From Gammaproteobacteria bacterium (lineage in GTDB: Bacteria; Pseudomonadota; Gammaproteobacteria; S012-40): a stretch of 6,039 nucleotides of DNA. Under the pieces are notes generated by a model, which was not told the origin of the DNA, ran no database searches, and saw nothing but the letters and a program-made list of their open reading frames with translations. This document shows, in pieces, positions 1 to 6,039 of the stretch (the first letter of the stretch is position 1; the number at the start of each line of letters is the position of its first letter). The stretch is taken from assembly GCA_029857925.1 (NCBI GenBank), contig JAOUGF010000150.1, positions 1 to 6,039 on the forward strand, read 5' to 3'. A program made the position numbers and the translations under genes.

Positions 1-606
1 TATAGCAATAGTAAAGGGTGTTCAGAACTAGTAACGAGCGCATATCGTCAGTCTTATTTTCAATCCAATCGAACTGCCGTGGCCTCAGCGCGTGCAGGTA
101 ATGTGATCGGGGGTGGCGATTGGGCGGCAGATCGCTTAGTCCCCGATATCCTGCGTGCGTTTGAGGCACAGAAGCCGGTAATCATTCGCAATCCGAGCGC
201 CATACGACCTTGGCAGCATGTGTTAGAGCCGCTGTCGGGTTATCTCCTATTGGCGGAACGATTGTGTAGCGATGGAGGGCAAAAATATGCTGAGGCCTGG
301 AATTTTGGCCCCAATGATAGCGACGTAAAGCCTGTACAGTGGATCGTAGAGCAGCTGGCGAGCAACTGGGGAAGTGATGCAAAATGGCAAATAGATAAAG
401 AGTCTCATCCGCATGAGGCCCAATATTTAAAATTAGATATCTCAAAGGCCAAGATGTTGATGCAGTGGACGCCGACCTGGGATTTAAAGGAAGCGTTAAA
501 TAAAATCAATGAATGGCATCATGAATGGCGTGCACAAAAAGATATGCAGCAAGTATGTCTTCGGCAGATCGCCGAGTTTTCTCAATCCAAGAGTGGCAAA
601 GTGTAA
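1..606 (+). CDS. rfbG: CDP-glucose 4,6-dehydratase, C-terminal part (5' end outside window)
   Basis: This enzyme converts CDP-D-glucose to CDP-4-keto-6-deoxy-D-glucose in the cytoplasm with tightly bound NAD+, the entry step to CDP-3,6-dideoxyhexoses. The reading frame is open from base 1 and gives 201 residues to the TAA at 604-606; the family is usually about 355-360 residues, so roughly the first 155 are missing. The first five codons read YSNSK, which is the catalytic SDR YxxxK motif. It is followed by the family-typical GNVIGGGDW (about residues 33-41) and a substrate-binding RPWQHV (about 69-74). A GTG at 79 is internal and not a real start, because the conserved YxxxK lies upstream in the same frame. 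The stop is 6 bp before rfbH, the next enzyme of the pathway, which supports the assignment. The family call is firm; substrate CDP-glucose follows from the rfbH linkage. Confidence 0.93.
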   Translation, partial: YSNSKGCSELVTSAYRQSYFQSNRTAVASARAGNVIGGGDWAADRLVPDILRAFEAQKPVIIRNPSAIRPWQHVLEPLSGYLLLAERLCSDGGQKYAEAWNFGPNDSDVKPVQWIVEQLASNWGSDAKWQIDKESHPHEAQYLKLDISKAKMLMQWTPTWDLKEALNKINEWHHEWRAQKDMQQVCLRQIAEFSQSKSGKV

Positions 607-612
607 AAATCT

Positions 613-1944
613 ATGACTTCATCCAAGCAAAAAACCGCAGCCGATTTACGCGCGGAAATCGCTTTACTGGTAGAACAGTTTGCGGAAATCACCTACAAGG
701 AAAAGAAATTTGTGGCAGGGGACAGCCCTGTACCGGTATCGGGCAAAGTGATCGGCGCCAACGAATTGCAGCACATGGTCGAAGCTTCCCTAGACGGGTG
801 GCTTACGACGGGTCGGTTTAACGACGCATTTGAAGCGCGCTTGGCGCAATATTTAGGTGTAAAGCACGTTCTAACAACCAACTCGGGCTCGTCAGCAAAT
901 TTGCTTGCTTTTTCCGCGCTGACATCATACAAACTAGGTGATCGAGCGATTAAGCCTGGTGATGAAGTGATTAGCGTTGCTGCCGGCTTTCCCACCACAG
1001 TAAATCCGATCGTACAGTACGGTGCAATCCCCGTTTTTATCGATGTTCAAATCCCTACGTACAACATAGACACTGCCCAACTCGAAGCGGCTATTTCGCC
1101 AAAAACCAAGGCGATCATGTTGGCGCATACCTTGGGTAATCCCTACAATCTGGCCGAAGTAACGCGTGTCGCAAAAAAATATAGTTTGTGGTTGATAGAA
1201 GATTGCTGTGATGCATTAGGCACAACATACGATGGAAAACTCGTCGGCACGTTTGGTGATATTGGCACGTTAAGTTTTTATCCAGCGCATCACATCACGA
1301 TGGGTGAAGGCGGAGCGGTATTCACCAACAATTCACAGCTAAAATCAATCATTGAATCGTTTCGAGATTGGGGTCGGGATTGCTACTGCGGACCAGGGAA
1401 AGACAATACGTGTGGAAAGCGTTTTGGTTGGCAGTTAGGTGATCTGCCTAAGGGGTACGACCACAAATATACCTATTCACACTTAGGCTACAATTTAAAA
1501 ATCTCGGATATGCAGGCGGCGTGCGCGCTGGCACAAATGGATCGTTTGGACGGGTTTGTTGCGGCCAGGAAAAATAATTTCAAGTTCCTAAAAGAACGCT
1601 TGGCGAGTTGTGAAGAGTTTTTAATACTTCCCGAGGCAACAGAGAATAGTAGTCCTTCGTGGTTCGGGTTTCCAATTACTGTACGAGAAGGTATGGGAGT
1701 AAATCGAGTTGATTTAACGAAGTACTTAGATCAGCACAAAATAGGCACTAGATTACTTTTTGCCGGCAATTTAACTAGGCAGCCTTATTTTCAGGGCAGG
1801 ACATACCGGGTGAGTGGTGAGCTCACAAATACGGATGTTATTATGAACCAAACATTCTGGATTGGGGTATATCCAGCACTGAGTAGTATTCAGTTGGAGT
1901 ATGTTTGCGAGAAATTGGAGGTTTTTTTAGGGATAGAGTTTTAA
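613..1944 (+). CDS. rfbH: CDP-6-deoxy-4-hexulose 3-dehydrase (E1, PMP and [2Fe-2S] dependent)
   Basis: RfbH/E1 removes the C3 hydroxyl of CDP-4-keto-6-deoxyglucose using pyridoxamine phosphate. Electrons come through its own [2Fe-2S] cluster from a reductase (E3/RfbI/DdhD type), and the product is CDP-3,6-dideoxy-4-hexulose. The protein is 443 residues, close to the usual 437, and has the DegT/DnrJ/EryC1 aminotransferase fold. The family-defining swap of the PLP lysine for histidine is visible in FYPAHH (H226). Cysteines C199, C257, C259 and C267 have the spacing C-X57-C-X1-C-X7-C known for the E1 cluster, so the enzyme looks fully competent. SGSSAN (about 91-96) is the cofactor phosphate region. 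The start is the ATG six bases after the rfbG stop; it has no strong Shine-Dalgarno sequence, so translational coupling to rfbG is likely. No gene for the partner reductase is in the window. Confidence 0.96.
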   Translation: MTSSKQKTAADLRAEIALLVEQFAEITYKEKKFVAGDSPVPVSGKVIGANELQHMVEASLDGWLTTGRFNDAFEARLAQYLGVKHVLTTNSGSSANLLAFSALTSYKLGDRAIKPGDEVISVAAGFPTTVNPIVQYGAIPVFIDVQIPTYNIDTAQLEAAISPKTKAIMLAHTLGNPYNLAEVTRVAKKYSLWLIEDCCDALGTTYDGKLVGTFGDIGTLSFYPAHHITMGEGGAVFTNNSQLKSIIESFRDWGRDCYCGPGKDNTCGKRFGWQLGDLPKGYDHKYTYSHLGYNLKISDMQAACALAQMDRLDGFVAARKNNFKFLKERLASCEEFLILPEATENSSPSWFGFPITVREGMGVNRVDLTKYLDQHKIGTRLLFAGNLTRQPYFQGRTYRVSGELTNTDVIMNQTFWIGVYPALSSIQLEYVCEKLEVFLGIEF

Positions 1945-1968
1945 AGGATATCCTAATCAATTATTGAT
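1945..1968. repeat. two adjacent short palindromes after rfbH
   Basis: Directly after the rfbH stop lies a perfect 10-base palindrome AGGATATCCT (1945-1954). It is followed at once by ATCAA-TTA-TTGAT (1956-1968), a 5-base stem with a 3-base loop. Neither is GC-rich and no T run follows immediately, so this does not look like an intrinsic terminator. An operator or chance palindrome is possible. The 8-mer TGATCTAA also occurs twice in the same gap, at 1965-1972 and 2021-2028. The rest of the gap up to 2065 holds no convincing promoter or gene. Confidence 0.35.
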
Positions 1969-2065
1969 CTAAGTTTTGGCGATTTTTCTTTTACATAGTG
2001 GGTGAACTAGCGCGCTTTGCTGATCTAAACATGGATATTTGAGATTGAGGACGGGCGTTTGGGGT

Positions 2066-2941
2066 ATGCGAAAGATGAAAGTTGCCATTCTAGGTAGCGG
2101 AAATATTGGGACTGATCTTCTGATAAAAGTGATGCGGTCTAAATATCTTGAATGCGGCGCTTTTATTGGAAGAAGCTTGTCATCTCCTGGCATGGTGAAA
2201 GCAGCGTCGCTCAAAGTAATAGTATCAGCAGAAGGGATAGACTATATTGAAAAGTATCCAGACTGTTGTGAATTGGTGTTTGATGCAACGTCCGCAAAGA
2301 GTCATGCTATTCACCAGCCCATAATTAGTAAATTGGGTAAACGGGTGATTGATATGACTCCAGCGAAACTAGGTCTAATGAGTGTGCCTAGTGTGAATTT
2401 AGACAAGGCACTCAATGCCTTCAACGTAAATATGGTGACATGTGGTGGGCAAGCCTCCATTCCGATTGCATATGCGATCGGCCAAAGTCAAAAGGATATA
2501 GATTATATCGAGGTGGTTTCTAGCATTGCATCTAGGAGTGCTGGTCCAGCGACGAGACAGAATTTGGACGAATATATAAAAACAACGGAAGATGGCGTAA
2601 AAGAATTTTCCGGGGCAAGACGGGTCAAGGCTATTTTAAGTCTCAATCCGGCCGAACCTTGTGTGGATATGCAGACGACAATATTTGCTAAGGTGGCCAA
2701 TCCTGACATTTCAAAAATGGATGCTGTCCTTGAAGAAATAGTCAATAAAATACGAAGATACGTTCCGGGTTATGAGGTCATTCTTGGTCCAATTGTAGAA
2801 AATGAATGTATCGTCGTCATGGTAAGAGTACGTGGATTGGGGGATTACCTACCTGCTTATGCTGGGAATTTGGACATAATTAATTGTGCCGCTATTGAAA
2901 TGGCAGAGGAATTCGCAAAGAAATTTGGAAAACAAATGTGA
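2066..2941 (+). CDS. dmpF: acetaldehyde dehydrogenase (acylating), DmpF/MhpF family
   Basis: The family interconverts acetaldehyde + CoA + NAD+ with acetyl-CoA + NADH and forms a channelling complex with DmpG-type aldolases. From the ATG at 2066 the protein has 291 residues. The Rossmann motif GSGNIG is at 10-15, FDATSA at about 72-77, the catalytic cysteine in VTCGGQ at C126, GPATRQNLDE at about 160-169, NPAEP at about 194-198 and LPAYAGNLDI at about 262-271. It is some 15-25 residues shorter than typical members. The C-terminal end is complete; the loss is in internal loops, notably before LPAYAG. After strand 2 it has GR (35-36) where E. coli MhpF, from memory, has GID. The start is uncertain: ATG 2066 gives MRKMKVAIL and ATG 2075 gives MKVAIL, neither with a strong ribosome-binding site. 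An upstream TTG at 2039 is less likely. With a deoxysugar operon as context, a reductive role making acetaldehyde from acetyl-CoA is inferred. Confidence 0.9.
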   Translation: MRKMKVAILGSGNIGTDLLIKVMRSKYLECGAFIGRSLSSPGMVKAASLKVIVSAEGIDYIEKYPDCCELVFDATSAKSHAIHQPIISKLGKRVIDMTPAKLGLMSVPSVNLDKALNAFNVNMVTCGGQASIPIAYAIGQSQKDIDYIEVVSSIASRSAGPATRQNLDEYIKTTEDGVKEFSGARRVKAILSLNPAEPCVDMQTTIFAKVANPDISKMDAVLEEIVNKIRRYVPGYEVILGPIVENECIVVMVRVRGLGDYLPAYAGNLDIINCAAIEMAEEFAKKFGKQM

Positions 2942-2944
2942 GGA
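2940..2944 (+). promoter_or_regulatory. ribosome-binding site deciding the aldolase start
   Basis: GAGGA at 2940-2944 lies 8 bases before the ATG at 2953 and favours that start. The GTG at 2938, which overlaps the upstream TGA, and the ATG at 2944 are less well placed for it. The site sits on the dehydrogenase stop codon, so translation of the two genes is probably coupled. Confidence 0.5.
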
Positions 2945-2952
2945 TGGACCCG

Positions 2953-3978
2953 ATGCCAAACGCTAGAATTGTTATTAGCGATCCTACGTTGCGCGATGGC
3001 AACCACGCGGTTCGACACCAATTGAAAGAAGAACAGATTGCAGCGTACTGCCAAGCAGCTGACGCAGCAGGTGTGTCAATCGTAGAGGTTGGTCATGGAA
3101 ATGGGTTAGGAGCATCTTCTCTACTTGTCGGTGAGGCTGCGACGACTGACTACGCAGCTCTGACGGTCGCACGGGAAAATCTTAAAAATTCTAATTTAGG
3201 AATCCATGTTATTCCAGGGTTTGCAACAATTGAAAGAGATCTAAAACCCGCATTAGAGTTGGGTGTTGATGTTGTTCGAGTAGCCTCTCATTGTACCGAA
3301 GCAGATATATGTGAGCGTCACATCAGTTTTTGCAGAAATATTGGGGTTGAAGTCTGGGGTTGTTTGATGATGTCTCATATGATTTCTCCTTCACTGTTAT
3401 TAGAACAGGCAAGAAAAATGGAGTCGTATGGTGCTGAAGGAGTTGTGTTTATGGATTCCGCTGGATACTACGTTCCAGAAGATGTTCGGCAGCGCGTGGA
3501 CTTGTTGGTAAACGAACTTTCTATCGCTGTTGGGTTTCATGCACACAATAACTTGGGGTTAGCGATAGCAAATTCCTTAGCCGCTGCTGAATCAGGTGCT
3601 ACATTATTGGATGGCTGTGCGCGAGGGTTCGGAGCGGGCGCAGGAAATGCCTCTCTGGAGATCCTCGTAGCGGTGCTGCAAAAACTGGGATATGACACTG
3701 GTATCGATCTTTATAAGATGCTAGACGCCGCAGATCTTGCAGAAAAAATACTTATGAAAGAAATACCCGTAGTGAGATCGGTAAGTGTTGTAAGCGGCCT
3801 CGCAGGTGTATTTTCCGGTTTCATGAAACCAGTTACACGGATTGCCAAAGAGTTTAACGTTGATCCTCGGGATATATTTTTCGAGCTTGGAAAGCGAAAG
3901 ATTGTAGCTGGACAAGAAGATATGATTCTTGAAGTTGCAAAGGATCTTTCTCAGATCCCTGGGAGGGAGCAACAATGA
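2953..3978 (+). CDS. dmpG: 4-hydroxy-2-oxovalerate aldolase, DmpG/MhpE family
   Basis: Class II (divalent metal) pyruvate aldolase of the DRE-TIM/HMGL-like family. It splits 4-hydroxy-2-oxopentanoate to pyruvate and acetaldehyde, or condenses them in reverse. From ATG 2953 it has 341 residues, matching the usual 340-350. An N-terminal TLRDGNHA carries the catalytic and metal residues R14, D15 and H18. HAHNN supplies metal ligands H196 and H198, and GQEDMI is in the C-terminal domain that contacts the dehydrogenase. In the segment corresponding to GVYSSF of characterised members it reads GVFSGF (F287), so the active-site tyrosine that, from memory, controls C4 stereochemistry in BphI is phenylalanine. 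The start 11 bases after the dehydrogenase stop fits co-production of an obligate pair. A GTG at 2938 would add five residues. No ring-cleavage, hydrolase or hydratase gene of a meta pathway accompanies it here, so a biosynthetic aldol role is inferred. Confidence 0.9.
   Translation: MPNARIVISDPTLRDGNHAVRHQLKEEQIAAYCQAADAAGVSIVEVGHGNGLGASSLLVGEAATTDYAALTVARENLKNSNLGIHVIPGFATIERDLKPALELGVDVVRVASHCTEADICERHISFCRNIGVEVWGCLMMSHMISPSLLLEQARKMESYGAEGVVFMDSAGYYVPEDVRQRVDLLVNELSIAVGFHAHNNLGLAIANSLAAAESGATLLDGCARGFGAGAGNASLEILVAVLQKLGYDTGIDLYKMLDAADLAEKILMKEIPVVRSVSVVSGLAGVFSGFMKPVTRIAKEFNVDPRDIFFELGKRKIVAGQEDMILEVAKDLSQIPGREQQ
3964..3969 (+). promoter_or_regulatory. ribosome-binding site of the SDR gene
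   Basis: AGGGAG at 3964-3969 lies 5 bases before the ATG at 3975, inside the end of the aldolase gene. Together with the ATGA stop/start overlap it fixes this start, although the Rossmann fold begins only some 30 residues later. Confidence 0.55.
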
Positions 3979-5030
3979 AAAAAGCATGCATACAGAGAAC
4001 GCGTATCGACTGTTTGAATGTGCTCAATAACAGAGAAAAAGCGCTTCTGGCGCTAAAAAACACGGAACTGGCAGTTATTGGTGGTACCGGCTTTGTCGGT
4101 ACTTGGATTGCAGAAATGGTTGCCGCCCTCAATGACGACTACCAATTTAGAATCAAATTATCTTTAATATCGCGTAGTGCTAATCAATTTTCGGCTCGAC
4201 TTCCCCATCTGGCTAGTCGGGGCGATATTGATTTAGTCGCTGCAGATGTGCGCCAATTGGGACAGTTTCCAATGGGAGCAGAATGGGTGATTCATGCAGC
4301 AGCAACTCCTGATGTACGTACACATGCGTCTAAGCCGTTAGATACGGCGTCTACCATTGTAGATGGGACTATGTCAGTAATGAGAATTGCTGAAAGATTG
4401 GGCCAGTTAAAAAAATTATTATACCTTAGTTCTGGTTTAGTGTGCGGGCCGCAATCGGGATCGCAAAACGGGTTAGCGGAAAACGCTTCAGGTTCATGGC
4501 CTCCAGAGGCTAGTTTTGTATATCAAAATGCGAAGCGATTTTCTGAAACTGTTTGCTCTGCAGCGCGTGTACAATCCAGAATCCCCGTTTCTGTGGCGCG
4601 CCCGTTTTCGTTTATTGGACCATACCAATCTCTGGATACTCCATGGGCGCAAACCACATTCTTAGCAGATGCGTTACGCGGAAAGTCTATTAGGGTATTA
4701 GGCGATGGCCAAGTGAAACGGAGTTATCTCTATGGGAGCGATGTGGCTTTCTGGCTTTTAAAGTTAGTGACTGCGGGAGAAACGGGTGACGTAATAAATG
4801 TAGGTAGTTCAGAAGGAATTACCTTACAAGAGCTAGCCAGATTGACAGCAAAAAATTTCTCGCCCACTCCGGATGTGATTTTTAATGTTTCCCCGCGTAA
4901 ATCAGCGAGAATGGAATATTTTTTCCCAGATACAACGTATGCGCGAACCAAATTTGGATTATCAGTAATGACGCCGATTGAAGAAGCGGTAAGGTTGACA
5001 ACGCAGTGGCATATTTTACAGCACGGGTAA
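3975..5030 (+). CDS. extended-SDR NAD(P)-dependent nucleotide-sugar epimerase/reductase, probable YerF-like role
   Basis: A 351-residue NAD-dependent epimerase/dehydratase family protein. The cofactor motif GGTGFVG is at 36-42, HAAA at about 107-110, the catalytic serine in YLSSG at 152-153 and YxxxK as Y183-QNA-K187. A substrate-side ARPFSFIGPY is at about 208-217 and GDGQVKRSYLY at about 243-253. About 30 polar residues precede the first beta strand, longer than usual, but the ATGA overlap with the aldolase stop and a good ribosome-binding site support the start at 3975. In the yersiniose pathway YerF reduces the ketone created by the ThDP enzyme YerE. Position directly before the YerE-like gene suggests this protein reduces the side-chain ketone of a C4-branched CDP-sugar. 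The fold is certain; the reductase role is inferred, and a plain 4-epimerase or 4-reductase remains possible. Confidence 0.85.
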   Translation: MKKACIQRTRIDCLNVLNNREKALLALKNTELAVIGGTGFVGTWIAEMVAALNDDYQFRIKLSLISRSANQFSARLPHLASRGDIDLVAADVRQLGQFPMGAEWVIHAAATPDVRTHASKPLDTASTIVDGTMSVMRIAERLGQLKKLLYLSSGLVCGPQSGSQNGLAENASGSWPPEASFVYQNAKRFSETVCSAARVQSRIPVSVARPFSFIGPYQSLDTPWAQTTFLADALRGKSIRVLGDGQVKRSYLYGSDVAFWLLKLVTAGETGDVINVGSSEGITLQELARLTAKNFSPTPDVIFNVSPRKSARMEYFFPDTTYARTKFGLSVMTPIEEAVRLTTQWHILQHG

Positions 5031-5037
5031 GAGAGGG
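5031..5037 (+). promoter_or_regulatory. ribosome-binding site of the ThDP enzyme gene
   Basis: GAGAGGG directly follows the SDR stop codon and ends 5 bases before the ATG at 5043. It fills most of the 12-base intergenic gap and supports that start. Confidence 0.5.
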
Positions 5038-5042
5038 TACGG

Positions 5043-6039
5043 ATGGACAATGTATTAAAAGTAAGTGATTACGTTGCAGAATTTCTGCGTGATCGAGGTA
5101 TCCATCACGTATTTGGTATAGTGGGTGCTGGCAATGCGCAACTATTTGATGCGATAACCAGATTGAACTACACGGAGATTGTTTGCGTTCATCACGAGCA
5201 AGCAGCAGTGATGGCGGCAACTACGTATTATCGGATGACAGGTACTGTAACAGCTGTTCTGTTAACCACAGGTGCCGGTTCTACCAATGGGGTAACAGGG
5301 GTTGTAAGCGCATGGATGGACTCCATGCCAGTCCTCATTATCTCAGGTAATGAAAATTCAAGATTTACTGTTTCAGAAAATTCACTAAGAATTTGGGGCG
5401 TTCAAGGTTATGACAGTGCAAGAATGGTTGAGGGAGTAACCAAATGGACAGCTCGTGTTATGCAACCGGAAGATATACTAAATGTTATCACTAGCGCATA
5501 TTCCCTGGCAGGTGCGTCTAGGCAGGGTCCAGTATGGGTTGATATACCTATGAACATCCAAGCGTCCCCGGTCGACCCGTCTAAATTAACACCGATTAAA
5601 TTCAACGAACCGACAAGTCTTGTAGGCACCGATGCCAATCACGCAGGAGTCCTAAGTCGTGACCAGGGGATACAGGCAGCAAGCAAGATGTTTGCAGCCG
5701 CTAAGCGCCCAGTAGTCTGGTTGGGAAACGGTATTAGATTGGCGGGTGCAGATCAATTGGTGCGCGGTTTGGTGGAAAAACTTGGTGTTCCAGTTTTGGT
5801 TAGTTGGCAGGCTTGCGATATATTGGATTCTAACCATCCATTGTGTTTTGGTCGGGCGGGCGTATATGGTCAGCGCGCTGCAAATTTTGTCTTGCAGAAT
5901 TGCGATGCACTTTTATGCATCGGAACACGACTCGCAATTCCTCAGATAGGTTACGATATAACGGAGTTTGCACGCGCCGCTAAAATAGTCGTGGTCGACG
6001 TCGATTTGAAAGAACTCACAAAACACGGAAAGAAAGTTG
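5043..6039 (+). CDS. ThDP-dependent acetolactate-synthase-like enzyme, YerE-like (3' end outside window)
   Basis: The frame is open from ATG 5043 to the last base, giving 332 residues of a family usually 550-600 long. The N-terminal ThDP pyrimidine-binding domain spans about residues 1-170. It shows GIVGAGN (25-31), the cofactor-activating glutamate in HHEQAA (E52), TTGAGSTNGVTG (75-86) and WMDSMPVLIISGN (91-103). The middle domain begins near 205 with RPVVWLGNG at 222-230 and CIGTRL at 292-297, the region that binds FAD in acetolactate synthases. The C-terminal diphosphate/Mg-binding domain is beyond the window. IWGVQGYDS (117-125) recalls the ThDP enzymes of surface-glycan loci rather than housekeeping IlvB. 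YerE decarboxylates pyruvate and adds the acetyl unit to C4 of CDP-3,6-dideoxy-4-hexulose; the rfbG-rfbH linkage suggests the same acceptor. The donor may instead be the aldolase product. A true acetolactate synthase is less likely here. Confidence 0.85.
   Translation, partial: MDNVLKVSDYVAEFLRDRGIHHVFGIVGAGNAQLFDAITRLNYTEIVCVHHEQAAVMAATTYYRMTGTVTAVLLTTGAGSTNGVTGVVSAWMDSMPVLIISGNENSRFTVSENSLRIWGVQGYDSARMVEGVTKWTARVMQPEDILNVITSAYSLAGASRQGPVWVDIPMNIQASPVDPSKLTPIKFNEPTSLVGTDANHAGVLSRDQGIQAASKMFAAAKRPVVWLGNGIRLAGADQLVRGLVEKLGVPVLVSWQACDILDSNHPLCFGRAGVYGQRAANFVLQNCDALLCIGTRLAIPQIGYDITEFARAAKIVVVDVDLKELTKHGKKV

Noticed and set aside
182..445. Antisense open frame within rfbG (similar ones at 693-998, 2503-2745, 3721-3987, 4730-5050, 4882-5220 and 5408-5638)
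   Set aside because: These lie opposite well-supported coding frames, show no recognisable domain and have no supporting start signals.
79..606. A complete 175-residue gene starting at GTG 79
   Set aside because: The frame is open to base 1 and contains the catalytic YxxxK motif upstream of 79, so this is the tail of a truncated rfbG, not a separate gene.
525..821. 98-residue + strand open frame across the rfbG-rfbH junction
   Set aside because: It is out of frame with two strongly conserved genes and has no recognisable domain.
1945..1990. Rho-independent terminator after rfbH
   Set aside because: The stems are short and AT-rich and are not directly followed by a T run; the later T-rich stretch is not adjacent to a stem.
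1964..1997. Possible sigma70 promoter using TTGATC or TTGGCG with TACATA
   Set aside because: Spacings are about 22 and 10 bases, both outside the workable range, so no promoter is called.
2039..2065. TTG start nine codons upstream for the dehydrogenase
   Set aside because: The extra residues do not match the family N-terminus, which begins just before the KVAIxGSGNIG strand; ATG 2066 or 2075 fit better.
5746..5949. 67-residue + strand open frame with hydrophobic residues
   Set aside because: It lies inside the ThDP enzyme in another frame, and the enzyme's own frame is clearly the coding one.
5043..6039. Housekeeping acetolactate synthase (ilvB) for branched-chain amino acids
   Set aside because: The context is nucleotide-sugar synthesis, no ilvN or ilvC is nearby within the window, and segments such as IWGVQGYDS look like glycan-locus ThDP enzymes; it cannot be fully excluded without the C-terminal half.

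Overview
The window is a stretch of a single-strand biosynthetic operon, all genes on the + strand, from what looks like the O-antigen or surface-glycan locus of a Gram-negative bacterium. The gene set is proteobacterial in character and base composition is moderate, but the sequence alone does not fix the genus. No rRNA, tRNA, CRISPR array, insertion sequence or recombinase gene was seen.

Layout: (1) positions 1-606 hold the C-terminal part of rfbG (CDP-glucose 4,6-dehydratase), cut by the window start exactly at its catalytic YxxxK motif. (2) 613-1944 is a complete rfbH, the PMP/[2Fe-2S] 3-dehydrase, with all recognisable cofactor residues. (3) A gap of about 120 bp, the only sizeable one, holds short palindromes but no convincing promoter or terminator. 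(4) 2066-2941 and 2953-3978 are an acylating acetaldehyde dehydrogenase and a 4-hydroxy-2-oxovalerate aldolase (DmpF/DmpG, MhpF/MhpE families). This pair is normally the last step of aromatic meta-cleavage catabolism. (5) 3975-5030 is an extended-SDR nucleotide-sugar reductase/epimerase. (6) 5043 to the window end is the N-terminal 332 residues of a ThDP-dependent acetolactate-synthase-like enzyme that resembles YerE of yersiniose biosynthesis.

How the genes may work together: RfbG and RfbH, with a reductase partner not in this window, make CDP-3,6-dideoxy-4-hexulose. In yersiniose synthesis YerE adds a two-carbon acetyl unit from pyruvate to C4 of that sugar and YerF reduces the new ketone. 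Here the DmpF/DmpG pair lies between rfbH and the YerF/YerE-like genes, translationally coupled to the SDR. The inference offered is that the pair runs backwards. DmpF would reduce acetyl-CoA to acetaldehyde, DmpG would condense it with pyruvate to 4-hydroxy-2-oxopentanoate, and the ThDP enzyme would use that C5 2-oxoacid as donor. This would attach a 3-hydroxybutanoyl unit to C4, and the SDR would reduce it to a 1,3-dihydroxybutyl branch. The product has the connectivity of erwiniose, a 3,6,8-trideoxy-4-C-(1-hydroxyethyl)-octose reported, from memory, in a plant-pathogen LPS. This proposed pathway is the main point of interest in the window; the enzyme families are well supported, but the pathway is inference.
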